The notes below the pieces were generated by a model. That model was not told where the DNA came from. It saw only the letters and a program-made list of their open reading frames with translations, and ran no database searches. Shown here one piece after another: positions 7,891 to 16,213 of a DNA stretch of 51,499 nucleotides (position 1 is the stretch's first letter; each line of letters starts with the position of its first letter). Source of the stretch: Geobacter sp. (GTDB lineage Bacteria > Desulfobacterota > Desulfuromonadia > Geobacterales > Geobacteraceae); the NCBI GenBank assembly GCA_003490025.1, contig DNJC01000105.1:1-51499 (forward strand). Direction: 5' to 3'. Both the position numbers and the translations under genes were made by a program.

Positions 7891-9231
7891 ATGCTCAGTT
7901 GTACCAAGAAGGTTCTCCCCAACGGATTGCGGCTGGTTTCGGTACAGATGCCGCATCTGCACAGCGCGGAGATCGCCATCTACATAAAGGCGGGGGGGCG
8001 CAACGACACCCCGGGGAAAGCCGGCATATCCCACTTCCTGGAGCACATGCTGTTTCGCGGCTCCAGCGAATTCGCCTCGAACCTTGAACTGGAAATAGCC
8101 TTCGAGGCCATCGGCGGCAGCGTCAACGCGGCGACCGACGAGGAGACCACCTGCTACTTCTCGCGGGTCCATCCCGAGCAGATAGCGGAAGGGGTGCGGC
8201 TCTTCTCCTCCATGCTGCTCGCCCCGAAACTCGAGGGGCTCGATATAGAGAAGCGGATCATCACCGAGGAGGCGCTCGAGGATATCAACGAGCGCGGCGA
8301 GGAGACCAACCCCAGCAACCTCTGCAGCAAGCTCCTGTGGCCCGACCACCCGCTCGGGATGCCGACCATCGGCTACCTCGAAAGCATCAACGGGATCACC
8401 GAAGAGGACCTGCGCCGCTACCTCTGCGACCATTACGTCCCCGGCAACGCGCTGATCGTGGCAGCCGGGAAGCACGATGTGGACGCCTTCTTCGCCGCCT
8501 GCGAGAGATCGTTTGCCGGCTGGGGCAAAGCCGAGCCGCCGGCCCCGGTCCCTGCGGCAGAGATCCAGGAAGAGCCGCGCTGCGTCTTCGTGAAGGACTC
8601 GGACAGCCAGGTGAACCTGCAGATCGCGTTCCGGGGCTTCGCCAGGCGGGACCGGCGCATCATGGGGGTGCGGCTCATGCGTCGCATCCTCTGCGGCGGC
8701 GGGAGTTCGCGGCTGCACCTCTCTCTCAGGGAGAAACTGGGGATCGTCTATTCCGTCGACGCCTCCATCTCCGCCTACGAGGAGACCGGGGCCTTCGCAG
8801 TCGAGTTGGCGACCGCGCCGGAGAACCTGGTGCTCGCCGTTTCCGAGGTGCTGAGGGAAGTGAAGAGCCTCGCCTTCGAGGACGTCGGGGAGGCCGAGCT
8901 TTCCAGGGTGAAGGACGGCTATTTCTACGACCTGGAATACAGCAGCGATTCCACCTACGAGATGCAGGTCCGCTACGGGTGGGGAGAGCTGATGACCCTG
9001 GTCCGGACCATCGAGGAAGACCGTTCGGAAGCGGCGGCCATAGGTGCGGCGGAAGTGCGGGAGACCGCGCGGGCGCTCTTCGATCCCGCCAACCTGACGC
9101 TGGCTGCGGTGGGCCCCTGGAAGGGAGCCTCCAAGCGCGCCGTGGAGAAGCTGATCAAGGAGTATAAAAAAACGTTCAACGTTCAAGGTTCAAAGTTCAA
9201 AGTTGATCCTTCCGGTTCCAACGTTGGATGA
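7891..9231 (+). CDS. M16 family zinc metallopeptidase (PqqL/MPP-like)
   Basis: A 446-residue insulinase-family peptidase. The inverted zinc motif HxxEH is HFLEH at residues 48-52, and the third-ligand region EALEDINERGEE follows about 75 residues later. The C-terminal half has the GGGSSRLHLSLREKLGIVYSV segment that forms the second lobe. A GGAGG site precedes the ATG at 7891. No signal peptide is evident, so it is probably cytoplasmic. Oddity: the last 20 or so residues are encoded by an AACGTTCAAGGTTCAA-type intergenic repeat, so the native stop has probably been replaced by repeat sequence. The substrate is unknown. Confidence 0.9.
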   Translation: MLSCTKKVLPNGLRLVSVQMPHLHSAEIAIYIKAGGRNDTPGKAGISHFLEHMLFRGSSEFASNLELEIAFEAIGGSVNAATDEETTCYFSRVHPEQIAEGVRLFSSMLLAPKLEGLDIEKRIITEEALEDINERGEETNPSNLCSKLLWPDHPLGMPTIGYLESINGITEEDLRRYLCDHYVPGNALIVAAGKHDVDAFFAACERSFAGWGKAEPPAPVPAAEIQEEPRCVFVKDSDSQVNLQIAFRGFARRDRRIMGVRLMRRILCGGGSSRLHLSLREKLGIVYSVDASISAYEETGAFAVELATAPENLVLAVSEVLREVKSLAFEDVGEAELSRVKDGYFYDLEYSSDSTYEMQVRYGWGELMTLVRTIEEDRSEAAAIGAAEVRETARALFDPANLTLAAVGPWKGASKRAVEKLIKEYKKTFNVQGSKFKVDPSGSNVG

Positions 9232-9327
9232 ATCTTGAACAGATTTAAGGTTCCAACGTTGAACCTTGAACATTGAACTTTGAACAGGTTTAAGCTCACG
9301 TTGAACCTTGAACATTGAACCTTGAAC
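9172..9327. repeat. TTGAACCTTGAAC repeat cluster with inverted copies
   Basis: Three units: one in the forward sense (GTTCAAGGTTCAAAGTTCAA, from 9172) and two in the opposite sense (AACGTTGAACCTTGAACA, from 9256 and 9298). The first overlaps the 3' end of the M16 peptidase gene. The inverted units can fold into a long hairpin between the M16 and cbiX genes. Confidence 0.75.
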
Positions 9328-9352
9328 GGACTTTAGGATTTTGGGAGCTTGC

Positions 9353-9736
9353 ATGAACACAGCTTTACTGATCATGGCCCACGGCAGCAGGATCGCCGAG
9401 GCGAATAACGCGGTGCACGAGATCGCGGCACGGGTCAAGAAGATGACCCAGTTCGACATCGTGGAGGTTTCCTTCCGCGAGCAGCACCTGCCCAACATCC
9501 AGCAGGGAGTGGACGCCTGCGTGTCCCAGGGGGCGGAGCGGATCCTCCTGGTGCCGTATTTCCTCTACATGGGCGCTCACGTTCTCGAGGATCTCCCGGA
9601 GGAACTGGAGGAGGCGAAGAAGCGCCACCCGGGCGTGGAGATGGTGCTCGGCAAGCACCTCGGCGTGCACGACAAGCTGGCCGAGATCGTGGTCGAGCGG
9701 GTCGCGCAGAGCCTCACCGAAGAGAGGTGGCACTGA
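9353..9736 (+). CDS. cbiX: Sirohydrochlorin cobaltochelatase, short CbiX
   Basis: A 127-residue short-form CbiX, which inserts cobalt into sirohydrochlorin at the start of the anaerobic (early-cobalt) B12 route. The start TALLIMAHGSRIAEANNAV carries the metal-binding His (H10), and the second half has the expected PYFLYMGAHVLEDLP with its His. This short form works as a dimer and is regarded as the ancestral chelatase. GGGAG precedes the ATG. It is the first gene of the cobalamin cluster and overlaps cbiC by one base. Confidence 0.93.
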   Translation: MNTALLIMAHGSRIAEANNAVHEIAARVKKMTQFDIVEVSFREQHLPNIQQGVDACVSQGAERILLVPYFLYMGAHVLEDLPEELEEAKKRHPGVEMVLGKHLGVHDKLAEIVVERVAQSLTEERWH

Positions 9737-10374
9737 TGTCGGTGCACATGCGCCCCGAGGAGATCGAGGCCGAGTCGTTCCGCATCATCGAGTCCGAAGT
9801 GGGACCGCACAAGTGGTCCGCCCAGCAGTGGCCCATCGTGCGCCGGGTGATCCATACCAGCGCCGATTTCGATTACGCGAACTCCATGTACATCTCGGAG
9901 GGGGCGATCGACAGCGGCATCGCGGCTATCAAGGCCGGATGCGGCATCGTCACCGACACCACCATGATCATCTCCGGCATGGGGAAGGAGCGGCTGAAGC
10001 CGTTCGGGGTGCAGGTCTCCTGTTTCGTGGCCGATCCCCAGGTCAAGAAGGACGCCAGGGCGCAGCTGATCACCCGCTCCATCGTCGCCATGCGCAAGGG
10101 GGGGAGGGATCCGAAAAACGGCATCTTCGTGATCGGCAACGCTCCTACGGCCCTTTTCGAGCTGATCAGGCTGATACGCGAGGAAAGACTGGTCCCCAAG
10201 TTGATCGTGGCGCTGCCGGTCGGGTTTGTCGGCGCCGCGGAGAGCAAGGAAGCGTTGAAGGAACTGGCGCGGGAGTATCCCAAGCTCCCGATCATCACCA
10301 ACACCGGCCGCAAGGGTGGCTCCAACGTCGCCGCCGCGGTGATGAACGCCATCTTGATCCAGGCAGGTTCGTAG
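9736..10374 (+). CDS. cbiC: Cobalt-precorrin-8 methylmutase
   Basis: A 212-residue CbiC/CobH protein, which moves the C-11 methyl to C-12 to give cobyrinate. The family segments VRRVIHTSADFDYA (with the catalytic His), GCGIVTDTTMIISG and IGNAPTALF are all present. I use ATG 9736 because GAGG sits eight bases upstream and the codon overlaps the cbiX stop (TGATG). A GTG at 9727 and an ATG at 9745 are alternatives. A gap of about 100 bases without recognised signals separates it from cbiD. Confidence 0.93.
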   Translation: MSVHMRPEEIEAESFRIIESEVGPHKWSAQQWPIVRRVIHTSADFDYANSMYISEGAIDSGIAAIKAGCGIVTDTTMIISGMGKERLKPFGVQVSCFVADPQVKKDARAQLITRSIVAMRKGGRDPKNGIFVIGNAPTALFELIRLIREERLVPKLIVALPVGFVGAAESKEALKELAREYPKLPIITNTGRKGGSNVAAAVMNAILIQAGS

Positions 10375-10481
10375 CCTCCCCTTTCACTGGGGAACGATGA
10401 AAATGCAGCAGCCGTTTGTTAGGCCGGATCTTCACCGGTTTGAATGAAATGCAATCACACCTCTTTCTACTGGATGAAGGT

Positions 10482-11564
10482 ATGAACGGGAAAGATCTTA
10501 GATACGGCTACACGACAGGCGCGTGTGCCGCTGCCGCCGTTAAGGGCGCCGCCCAGATGCTGCGGGACCAGATGATGGTCCACGAGGTGCATCTGAGACT
10601 TCCATCCGGGGATGAGGCGCGCTTTGACATCAAGGGCGGCAGACTGCGGGGGAACAGTGCCTCCTGTTTCGTGGTGAAGGACGCCGGCGACGACCCGGAC
10701 GTCACCAACGGCGCCGAGATTCACGTAACCGCCGAGGTCCAGTTCTTCAGCCGCCACTGCATCGTCATCAATGGTGGCGTCGGCATCGGGCGGGTCACCA
10801 AGCCCGGGCTCGCCGTTCCGGTGGGGGAGTGGGCCATCAACCCCGTCCCGCGCAGCATGATCATGGAAGTGGTGAAGGAGGTATTCGCCGTTCGCTGCAT
10901 TCCCGCGACGCTCACCTTCACCATCAGCATCCCCAACGGAGAGGAGCTGGCTAAGAAGACCATCAACGAGCGGCTCGGCATCATCGGCGGGCTTTCGATA
11001 CTCGGCACCACCGGGATCGTCAAGCCGATCTCGACCAAGGCGTGGACCGATACGGTGGACGCATCCATCGACGTGGCCCTGGCCTGCGGCTGCCGCACGG
11101 TGGTCCTTTCCACCGGCAGGACCTCCGAGATGGCGGTGCAGCGGTACATGGCGGACAAGGGTGGCATGCCGGAAGAAGCCTTCATCATGATGGGCGACCA
11201 CTTCGGCTACTCCATACGCAGCTGCGCCAGCAAGGGAGTGCCGGAGGTGATCGTGGCCGGGCAGTTCGCCAAGCTCTTGAAGATCGCCTGCGGCCACGAA
11301 CAGACTCACGTCACCTCCTCGGAACTCGACCTCGCCACGGTCGCCACCTGGCTCAACGAATCTCCGGCCACGGAGCATCTCGTGCCGCTCGCCCGCGAAG
11401 CGAACACCGCGCGCCACCTGCTGGAGGCGTCCGGCAACGACCAGGCCCTGATAGAGCTTGTCTGCGGCAAGGTGGTTCGGGACTGGGCCAAGTTGGCGCC
11501 GGGGACGAAGCTGCGGGTTTTCCTGGCCGGTTACCAAGGAGAGTCCCTGTTCTTCGGGCCCTAG
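10482..11564 (+). CDS. cbiD: Cobalt-precorrin-5B C1-methyltransferase
   Basis: A 360-residue CbiD, the C-1 methyltransferase of the anaerobic pathway. The N-terminus LRYGYTTGACAAAAVKGA is diagnostic, and GGVGIGRVTKPGLAVPVGEWAINPVPR follows. Several upstream in-frame starts exist (10416, 10449); 10482 is preferred because the family begins just before LRYGYTTG and a GGA lies about seven bases before it, but the choice is not certain. CbiD with CbiG and CbiX marks the cluster as the oxygen-independent route. Confidence 0.92.
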   Translation: MNGKDLRYGYTTGACAAAAVKGAAQMLRDQMMVHEVHLRLPSGDEARFDIKGGRLRGNSASCFVVKDAGDDPDVTNGAEIHVTAEVQFFSRHCIVINGGVGIGRVTKPGLAVPVGEWAINPVPRSMIMEVVKEVFAVRCIPATLTFTISIPNGEELAKKTINERLGIIGGLSILGTTGIVKPISTKAWTDTVDASIDVALACGCRTVVLSTGRTSEMAVQRYMADKGGMPEEAFIMMGDHFGYSIRSCASKGVPEVIVAGQFAKLLKIACGHEQTHVTSSELDLATVATWLNESPATEHLVPLAREANTARHLLEASGNDQALIELVCGKVVRDWAKLAPGTKLRVFLAGYQGESLFFGP

Positions 11565-11569
11565 TCGCT

Positions 11570-11612
11570 TCCCACAGTCCCCGCCCCCGGAGGGGGAGGG
11601 TCAGGGAGGGGG
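11570..11612. repeat. CCCCGCCCCCGGAGGGGGAGGG palindromic repeat
   Basis: A C-rich/G-rich palindrome of the common class in this window, in the 119-base gap between cbiD and cbiET. Confidence 0.6.
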
Positions 11613-11683
11613 AGCTGTAGCTGGAGCAGGAAGTAGACAAGACATTCATTTTTTTGACCGTGCAATGATCAAAGGAGCGGGCC

Positions 11684-12901
11684 ATGCCAGAACAAAAGAT
11701 TTTTCTTGTCGGCGCGGGGATTGAAGGATGGGAAGGTTTCGGGAAACAGGCGCTGGAAGTCATCGACAACGCCGAGGTCCTGATCGGGCACAAGCGCCTG
11801 CTGGACATCTTCCCCAACTTCCAGGGAGAAAAGCGCCTCCTGGAAGACCTCTCCATCATGCTCGAATACCTGAAGACCACCGAGAAGCGCACCGTAGTCC
11901 TCGGCTCGGGCGACCCCAACTTCTTCGGGGTCGCACGGTTCCTGCTCCGCAACCTCCCCAAAGACCGGGTGGAGATCTTCCCCAACGTCACCAGCGTGCA
12001 GTACGCCTTCGCCAGGATCAAGGAGCCTTGGGACGACGCCATTTTCGTCTCCGTCCACGGCAGGGGGATGAAGCCGGCGCTGGACCGGATCATCGCTTCC
12101 GAAAAGATAGCGGTCCTGACCGACAGCGTGAATACGCCTGCGGCGATCGCCCGTGAACTGGTCGGGCGCGGCGCGGAAGGGTACGAGGCCTGGATCTGCG
12201 AGGACCTGGGACTTCCCACCGAAAAATTCACCAAGACCGACGTCAGGGGGCTGCGTGAAATCACCTGCTCTCCCCTCAACATCCTGATCCTCATCAAGAC
12301 CTGGGAACCGAACCTGCAGAACTACCCGGTGATCGGCATCCGCGACGAGGAGTTCGCCACCGCGAAGAAGCTGATCACCAAGGAAGAGGTCCGGGCCGTA
12401 ACGCTCGGCAAACTGCAGCTCCAGGACGACCTGGTCATGTGGGACATCGGCGCCGGGAGCGGCTCGGTCTCCATCGAGGCGGGGAACCTGATGCCCAACG
12501 GCCGGATCTTCGCCCTGGAAAAGAACCCGCAGTACCTGGGCTTCCTCAGGGACAACCTCAAGAAGTTCGTGGCGCGCAACGTCGTCCTCGTCGAGACCTT
12601 CGCCCCCGAGGGGCTTGAGGAACTCCCGGACCCGGACCGCGTCTTCATCGGCGGCTCCGGCGGGATGCTTGAGGAGATCATCGAGGCGGTCGACAAGCGG
12701 TTGAAGCCGGACGGGTTCATCGTCCTCAACGCCGTCACGCTCGACACCCTGACCAAATCCGTCGAATTCCTCGAGGACCACGGCTACAACGTCGAGGTCA
12801 CCTGCGTCAACATCTCCAAGACCCGCACGCTCACCGAGTACAAGATGTTCGCCGCCCACAACCCGGTCTACGTCATCGCGGCCTGGAAGGGGGAGGAGTA
12901 G
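11684..12901 (+). CDS. cbiET: Bifunctional cobalt-precorrin-7 C5-methyltransferase / C15-methyltransferase-decarboxylase (CbiE-CbiT fusion)
   Basis: A 405-residue fusion equivalent to CobL. Residues 1 to about 205 form the CbiE tetrapyrrole methylase domain (FLVGAGIEGWEGF start, LGSGDPNFFG loop). Residues about 215-405 form the CbiT class I methyltransferase, with the SAM-binding motif WDIGAGSGSVSIEAG near residue 252. Together they methylate C-5 and C-15 and decarboxylate the C-12 acetate. AAAGGAG precedes the ATG. The stop TAG shares its last base with the GTG start of the next gene, indicating coupled translation. The fusion is common and not unusual. Confidence 0.95.
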   Translation: MPEQKIFLVGAGIEGWEGFGKQALEVIDNAEVLIGHKRLLDIFPNFQGEKRLLEDLSIMLEYLKTTEKRTVVLGSGDPNFFGVARFLLRNLPKDRVEIFPNVTSVQYAFARIKEPWDDAIFVSVHGRGMKPALDRIIASEKIAVLTDSVNTPAAIARELVGRGAEGYEAWICEDLGLPTEKFTKTDVRGLREITCSPLNILILIKTWEPNLQNYPVIGIRDEEFATAKKLITKEEVRAVTLGKLQLQDDLVMWDIGAGSGSVSIEAGNLMPNGRIFALEKNPQYLGFLRDNLKKFVARNVVLVETFAPEGLEELPDPDRVFIGGSGGMLEEIIEAVDKRLKPDGFIVLNAVTLDTLTKSVEFLEDHGYNVEVTCVNISKTRTLTEYKMFAAHNPVYVIAAWKGEE

Positions 12902-13611
12902 TGGCAGTTGTCTATGCCGTCGGGGTTGGCCCCGGCGACCCGGAGCTTTTGACCAGGAAAGCGGAGCGGATTCTAAGAAGCGTCGATGTCGTCTGCGCCC
13001 CGACCGGCGCCGCCGAGGCGGGGAGCTACGCGCTCTCCATAGTCGAGGAGTTCATCGACCGCAGCCGCCAGGAGGTGCTGGTCCAGCTCTTCCCCATGGT
13101 GAAAGACCAGCAGGGACTCGACCCGTTCTGGGAAGAGGCCGCGGACCAGGTGGCGCAGCGCGTTGCGGAGGGGAAGGACGTCGCCTTCATCACCATCGGC
13201 GATCCGTTCCTGTACTCCACCTACCTCTACATCCACAGGATTTTCCTCACCAAATACCCCGACATCAAGATAGAGGTCATCCCCGGAATCTCCAGCATCC
13301 TCGCCTCCTCGGCCGCCTCTGGACTTCCGCTTGGTCTGGGCGGTGAGCGCATCGCGATACTCCCGGCCACCTACGAGAACGACGAGTTGAAGCGGACACT
13401 GGAAGAGTTCGACACCGTGGTGCTCATGAAGGTGAACCGTGTCTTCGACCGGGTTTATGCGGTCCTCAAGGAACTCGGGCGGGAGAAGGGGGGCGTTTTC
13501 GTGCGCCGGATCGGATCGCCGGAGGAAGAGGTGCACTTCGACCTGGAGGCGCTGGTGGGGAAGAAGCTCGATTACCTCTCCATGCTGATCGTGCGGAAGA
13601 ATCCGCTGTAA
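12901..13611 (+). CDS. cobI: (Cobalt-)precorrin-2 C20-methyltransferase
   Basis: A 236-residue CbiL/CobI tetrapyrrole methylase that adds the C-20 methyl to cobalt-factor II or precorrin-2. It shows the family P-loop-like GVGPGDPELLTRKAERIL, the GDPFLYSTYLYI segment and PGISSILASSAASGLPL. It starts with GTG overlapping the cbiET stop by one base. The C-terminus stops before a 269-base gap filled with TCTGAG repeats. Confidence 0.93.
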   Translation: MAVVYAVGVGPGDPELLTRKAERILRSVDVVCAPTGAAEAGSYALSIVEEFIDRSRQEVLVQLFPMVKDQQGLDPFWEEAADQVAQRVAEGKDVAFITIGDPFLYSTYLYIHRIFLTKYPDIKIEVIPGISSILASSAASGLPLGLGGERIAILPATYENDELKRTLEEFDTVVLMKVNRVFDRVYAVLKELGREKGGVFVRRIGSPEEEVHFDLEALVGKKLDYLSMLIVRKNPL

Positions 13612-13631
13612 GGCTGAAAAACCAAACCACT

Positions 13632-13840
13632 GGCACGGAGAAAGTCTGAGAACATCTGAGAAAGGCAAACCCAATCTTTTGCCACAGAGAGAGTCTGAGG
13701 ATATCTGAGAAACCAAAAAGTTTTGTGACAACCTTCAGGCACCGAGAAATCTGAGAAATAACACCTGGTATAAAATCTCAAACGTATCCCCGTAAAAGCT
13801 TTTGTTGGTTTCTCAGATTGCCTCAGATTTCCTCCGTGCC
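13632..13840. repeat. Cluster of three direct and one inverted TCTGAG-type repeats
   Basis: Copies begin at 13632 (GGCACGGAGAAAGTCTGAGA), 13681 (GCCACAGAGAGAGTCTGAGG) and 13739 (GCACCGAGAAATCTGAGAAA). An inverted copy lies at 13808-13840 (ending CAGATTTCCTCCGTGCC). The first and last can form a long imperfect hairpin that spans the cobI-cobM gap. No gene is seen in this gap. Confidence 0.75.
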
Positions 13841-13880
13841 AACGGTTTTGCCTTTACAAACTGAATCAAAGGCAGGTTCT

Positions 13881-14666
13881 GTGAACAATGTAACCAAAAT
13901 TCATTTTGTAGGCGCCGGCCCCGGCGATGCCGAGCTGATCACCGTCAAGGGCGCGCGCCTTTTGCGCGAGGCGGATGTGGTCGTCTTCGCGGGGAGCCTG
14001 GTCGACCGCGAACTGGTGCGGACCTACGCGCCCGACGCCCGTGTCTACGATTCCGCCGGCATGGACCTGGAGCAGACCACGAACGTGCTGGCCCAGGCCG
14101 CGCTGGCCGGGGAAAAGGCGGTCCGGCTGCACACCGGCGACCCTTCCATCTACGGCGCCATCCAGGAGCAGATGGAGGAATTGGACCGGCTCGGCATCGG
14201 CTACGAGGTCGTTCCGGGTGTGACCAGCGCCTTTGCCGCAGCCGCTACGCTGAAGCAGGAGTTGACCCTGCCGGAAGTGTCGCAGACCGTGGTGATCACC
14301 CGTCTGGCCGGGCGGACCCCGGTCCCGGAGCGGGAGCAGTTGCGCAACATCGCCGCTATCGGCGCCACCCTGGTGATCTATCTTTCCGTCTCCATGATCG
14401 AGAAGGTCGTGGAGGAGTTGCTGGAGGGGGCGTACGAGCTGGACACGCCCGTCGCCGTGGTAGCCAAGGCCTCGTGGCCGGACGAGCAGGTGCTTTCCGG
14501 GACGCTGGGCGACATCGCTGCCAAGGTCAAGGATGCGGGGATCGGCAAGCAGGCGCTGATCGTGGTCGGGGACGTGCTGCGCGCCCGCGGCGAGGGGATG
14601 AAAGCGAAGTCCCTCCTCTACGACAAGGGATTCACCCACGGCTGCAGGGAAGGGATCATAAGCTAG
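13881..14666 (+). CDS. cobM: (Cobalt-)precorrin-4 C11-methyltransferase
   Basis: A 261-residue CbiF/CobM tetrapyrrole methylase. It has KIHFVGAGPGDAELITVKGARLL at the N-terminus, LHTGDPSIYGAIQEQM and the EVVPGVTSAFAAAATL segment typical of C-11 methylases. The GTG at 13881 is chosen because AAAGGCAGG lies just upstream and the family starts here; the frame remains open to 13818 within the repeat region. Separated from cobI by the TCTGAG repeat cluster and from cbiG by another palindromic repeat. Confidence 0.92.
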   Translation: MNNVTKIHFVGAGPGDAELITVKGARLLREADVVVFAGSLVDRELVRTYAPDARVYDSAGMDLEQTTNVLAQAALAGEKAVRLHTGDPSIYGAIQEQMEELDRLGIGYEVVPGVTSAFAAAATLKQELTLPEVSQTVVITRLAGRTPVPEREQLRNIAAIGATLVIYLSVSMIEKVVEELLEGAYELDTPVAVVAKASWPDEQVLSGTLGDIAAKVKDAGIGKQALIVVGDVLRARGEGMKAKSLLYDKGFTHGCREGIIS

Positions 14667-14667
14667 A

Positions 14668-14735
14668 AACCTCCCTCACCCCGGCCCTCTCCCGGAGGGC
14701 GAGGGGGAGTTGGGGCAAGCGGGTAGGCGCTTTGA
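14668..14735. repeat. CCTCACCCCGGCCCTCTCCCGGAGGGCGAGGG palindromic repeat
   Basis: Element with a CCCTCTCCCGGAGGGCGAGG palindromic core between cobM and cbiG; part of a second G-rich unit follows to about 14775. Near-identical copies lie at 15866, 15987 and (degenerate) 39658 and 49910. Confidence 0.75.
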
Positions 14736-14802
14736 AAAACCCGAGGCGAGGGGGAGCTGGACAGGGCGAGGGGGTGTTGGACTGAGCCCGGCAGAGGATT
14801 CT

Positions 14803-15849
14803 ATGCAGGTAGCGATCATCGCCATTACCGCCAACGGAGCGCGCATCGGGGCTTCCCTGCTGAGCGCCCTCCCGCAGGGCAGGCTCTTCGTCATCGAGAA
14901 GCACGCCACGGATGACGCTGAACCGTTCTCCAGCGGCGTGGCGCCGCTGGTGGAGCGCCTCTGGCCGGAATGCGACGGTTTCGTCTTCATCATGGCTACC
15001 GGCATCGTCGTGCGCGCCATCGCGCCGCTGCTGCAGGCCAAGGACAAGGACCCGGCGGTGGTCGTCCTGGACGACGCCGGACGCTTTGCCGTTTCCCTCC
15101 TGTCCGGCCATCTCGGCGGCGCCAACGAACTAGCCCGGAGCTGTGCGGCCCTGACCGGCAGCATGCCGGTGGTCACGACCGCGACCGACGCCAACGACCT
15201 CCCCTCCTTCGACATGCTGGCCAAAGAGAACGGCTGGCGCATCGACGATCTTTCCCGCGTGAAGGTCCTGAACGCGCTGCTTTTGGAAGGCAGAGAGATC
15301 GCGGTGGTGGACCCGTCGGGGACGGTGAAGACATACTGCGCCGGGAAAGGTAACCTCGCCTTTCACGCGGACCTCGAGCGGGCGATACAAAGCGGGGCGG
15401 CCGGTCTGCTCCTGGTGACGAACCGGGAGATTCCTCCGTCGGTCGACCGGGACCGGGCCCTGGTGCTCCGCCCTGTGGATCTCTGCCTTGGCATCGGCTG
15501 CAACAGGGGGACCGGCGCGGATGAGATCGAGTCGGTGGTGTCGGCCAACCTGGCGCGGCTCTCCCTCTCGCTTCGGAGCGTGAAGTGCATCGCCACCGCC
15601 CGGGCCAAGGAGGACGAAGCCGGTTTGCTTTCCTATGCTGCGAAAATAGGGATTCCGGTTGTCTTCTTCGACAGTGAGAAACTTAACGCCGTGCAGGTGC
15701 CCTCGCCACCTTCGGCGCATGCGTTTGCCGCGATCGGCGCGCGGGGGGTGGCCGAGCCGGCAGCGGTGCTGGCGGCAGATGGGGGCACGCTTTTGCTGGA
15801 GAAGGTTAAGAACGGCAATGTGACGCTGGCGATCGCGCAGCAAAGGTAA
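14803..15849 (+). CDS. cbiG: Cobalt-precorrin-5A hydrolase
   Basis: A 348-residue CbiG, which opens the delta-lactone ring and releases acetaldehyde, the step that allows oxygen-free ring contraction. It has the N-terminal domain (FIMATGIVVRAIAPLL and SGHLGGANELA) and the C-terminal domain (LCLGIGCNRGT and GIPVVFFDSEKLNAV). AGAGGA precedes the ATG at 14803. Upstream in-frame sequence is repeat-derived and excluded. It is flanked on both sides by palindromic repeats. Confidence 0.93.
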   Translation: MQVAIIAITANGARIGASLLSALPQGRLFVIEKHATDDAEPFSSGVAPLVERLWPECDGFVFIMATGIVVRAIAPLLQAKDKDPAVVVLDDAGRFAVSLLSGHLGGANELARSCAALTGSMPVVTTATDANDLPSFDMLAKENGWRIDDLSRVKVLNALLLEGREIAVVDPSGTVKTYCAGKGNLAFHADLERAIQSGAAGLLLVTNREIPPSVDRDRALVLRPVDLCLGIGCNRGTGADEIESVVSANLARLSLSLRSVKCIATARAKEDEAGLLSYAAKIGIPVVFFDSEKLNAVQVPSPPSAHAFAAIGARGVAEPAAVLAADGGTLLLEKVKNGNVTLAIAQQR

Positions 15850-15865
15850 CAGGCTGCAGCCGAGC

Positions 15866-15915
15866 TGAAACCTCCCTCACCCCGACCCTCTCCCGGAGGG
15901 CGAGGGAGAGTTGGG
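15866..15915. repeat. CCCTCACCCCGACCCTCTCC palindromic repeat
   Basis: Copy of the element at 14668, immediately downstream of cbiG, with core CCCTCTCCCGGAGGGCGAGG. Confidence 0.75.
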
Positions 15916-15955
15916 TCATGCTGAATGAGCTAGGGAAGGCGACTCGAGATCCTGG

Positions 15956-15974
15956 CTGTAGGAGCGGCATTCCT
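15956..15974. repeat. CTGTAGGAGCGGCATTCCT element
   Basis: Exact reverse complement of positions 1-19 of the window. It continues TGCCGCGATTCGCG, giving an inverted GCGGCA...TGCCGC core. It lies between two copies of the CCCTCTCCCGGAGGG element upstream of the cobJ-cobQ fusion. Confidence 0.7.
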
Positions 15975-15986
15975 GCCGCGATTCGC

Positions 15987-16082
15987 GCCCTCACCCCGAC
16001 CCTCTCCCGGAGGGCGAGGGGGAGCTGGAGAAAAATAAACCCTCGCCCTCCGGGAGAGGGTGCCCGAAGGGCGGGTGAGGGC
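15987..16082. repeat. Head-to-head pair of CCCTCTCCCGGAGGGCGAGG elements
   Basis: One copy runs from 15987 to 16029 and an inverted copy from 16039 to 16082, separated by GAGAAAAATAAA. They can form a large cruciform or RNA hairpin upstream of the cobJ-cobQ fusion gene. A further C/G palindrome (CCTCCCCCCTCCGGGGGGAG) follows at 16107-16147. Confidence 0.75.
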
Positions 16083-16106
16083 GGTGGCCCGAAGTGATGC
16101 CGGTGG

Positions 16107-16147
16107 CCTTCCCCCCTCCCAGCCTCCCCCCTCCGGGGGGAGGGGAT
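16107..16147. repeat. CCTCCCCCCTCCGGGGGGAG palindromic repeat
   Basis: Third repeat type in the cbiG to cobJ-cobQ gap. The whole gap (15850-16213, 364 bases) is repeat-derived, and no extra gene is seen in it. Confidence 0.65.
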
Positions 16148-16213
16148 GTTTCTTCAAGAAATAGGCTGTATTTCCCCCTGCTGCGAGGGGACGTGATAAA
16201 GAGGTTTCGTTTA

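Noticed and set aside
10375..10481. Cobalamin riboswitch upstream of cbiD, or upstream of cbiX
   Set aside because: I looked for the B12 box (GCCACTG context) and found none in the cbiX or cbiD upstream regions.
13632..13840. CRISPR-like array in the cobI-cobM gap
   Set aside because: Units differ in length, one is inverted, spacing is irregular and there are no cas genes.
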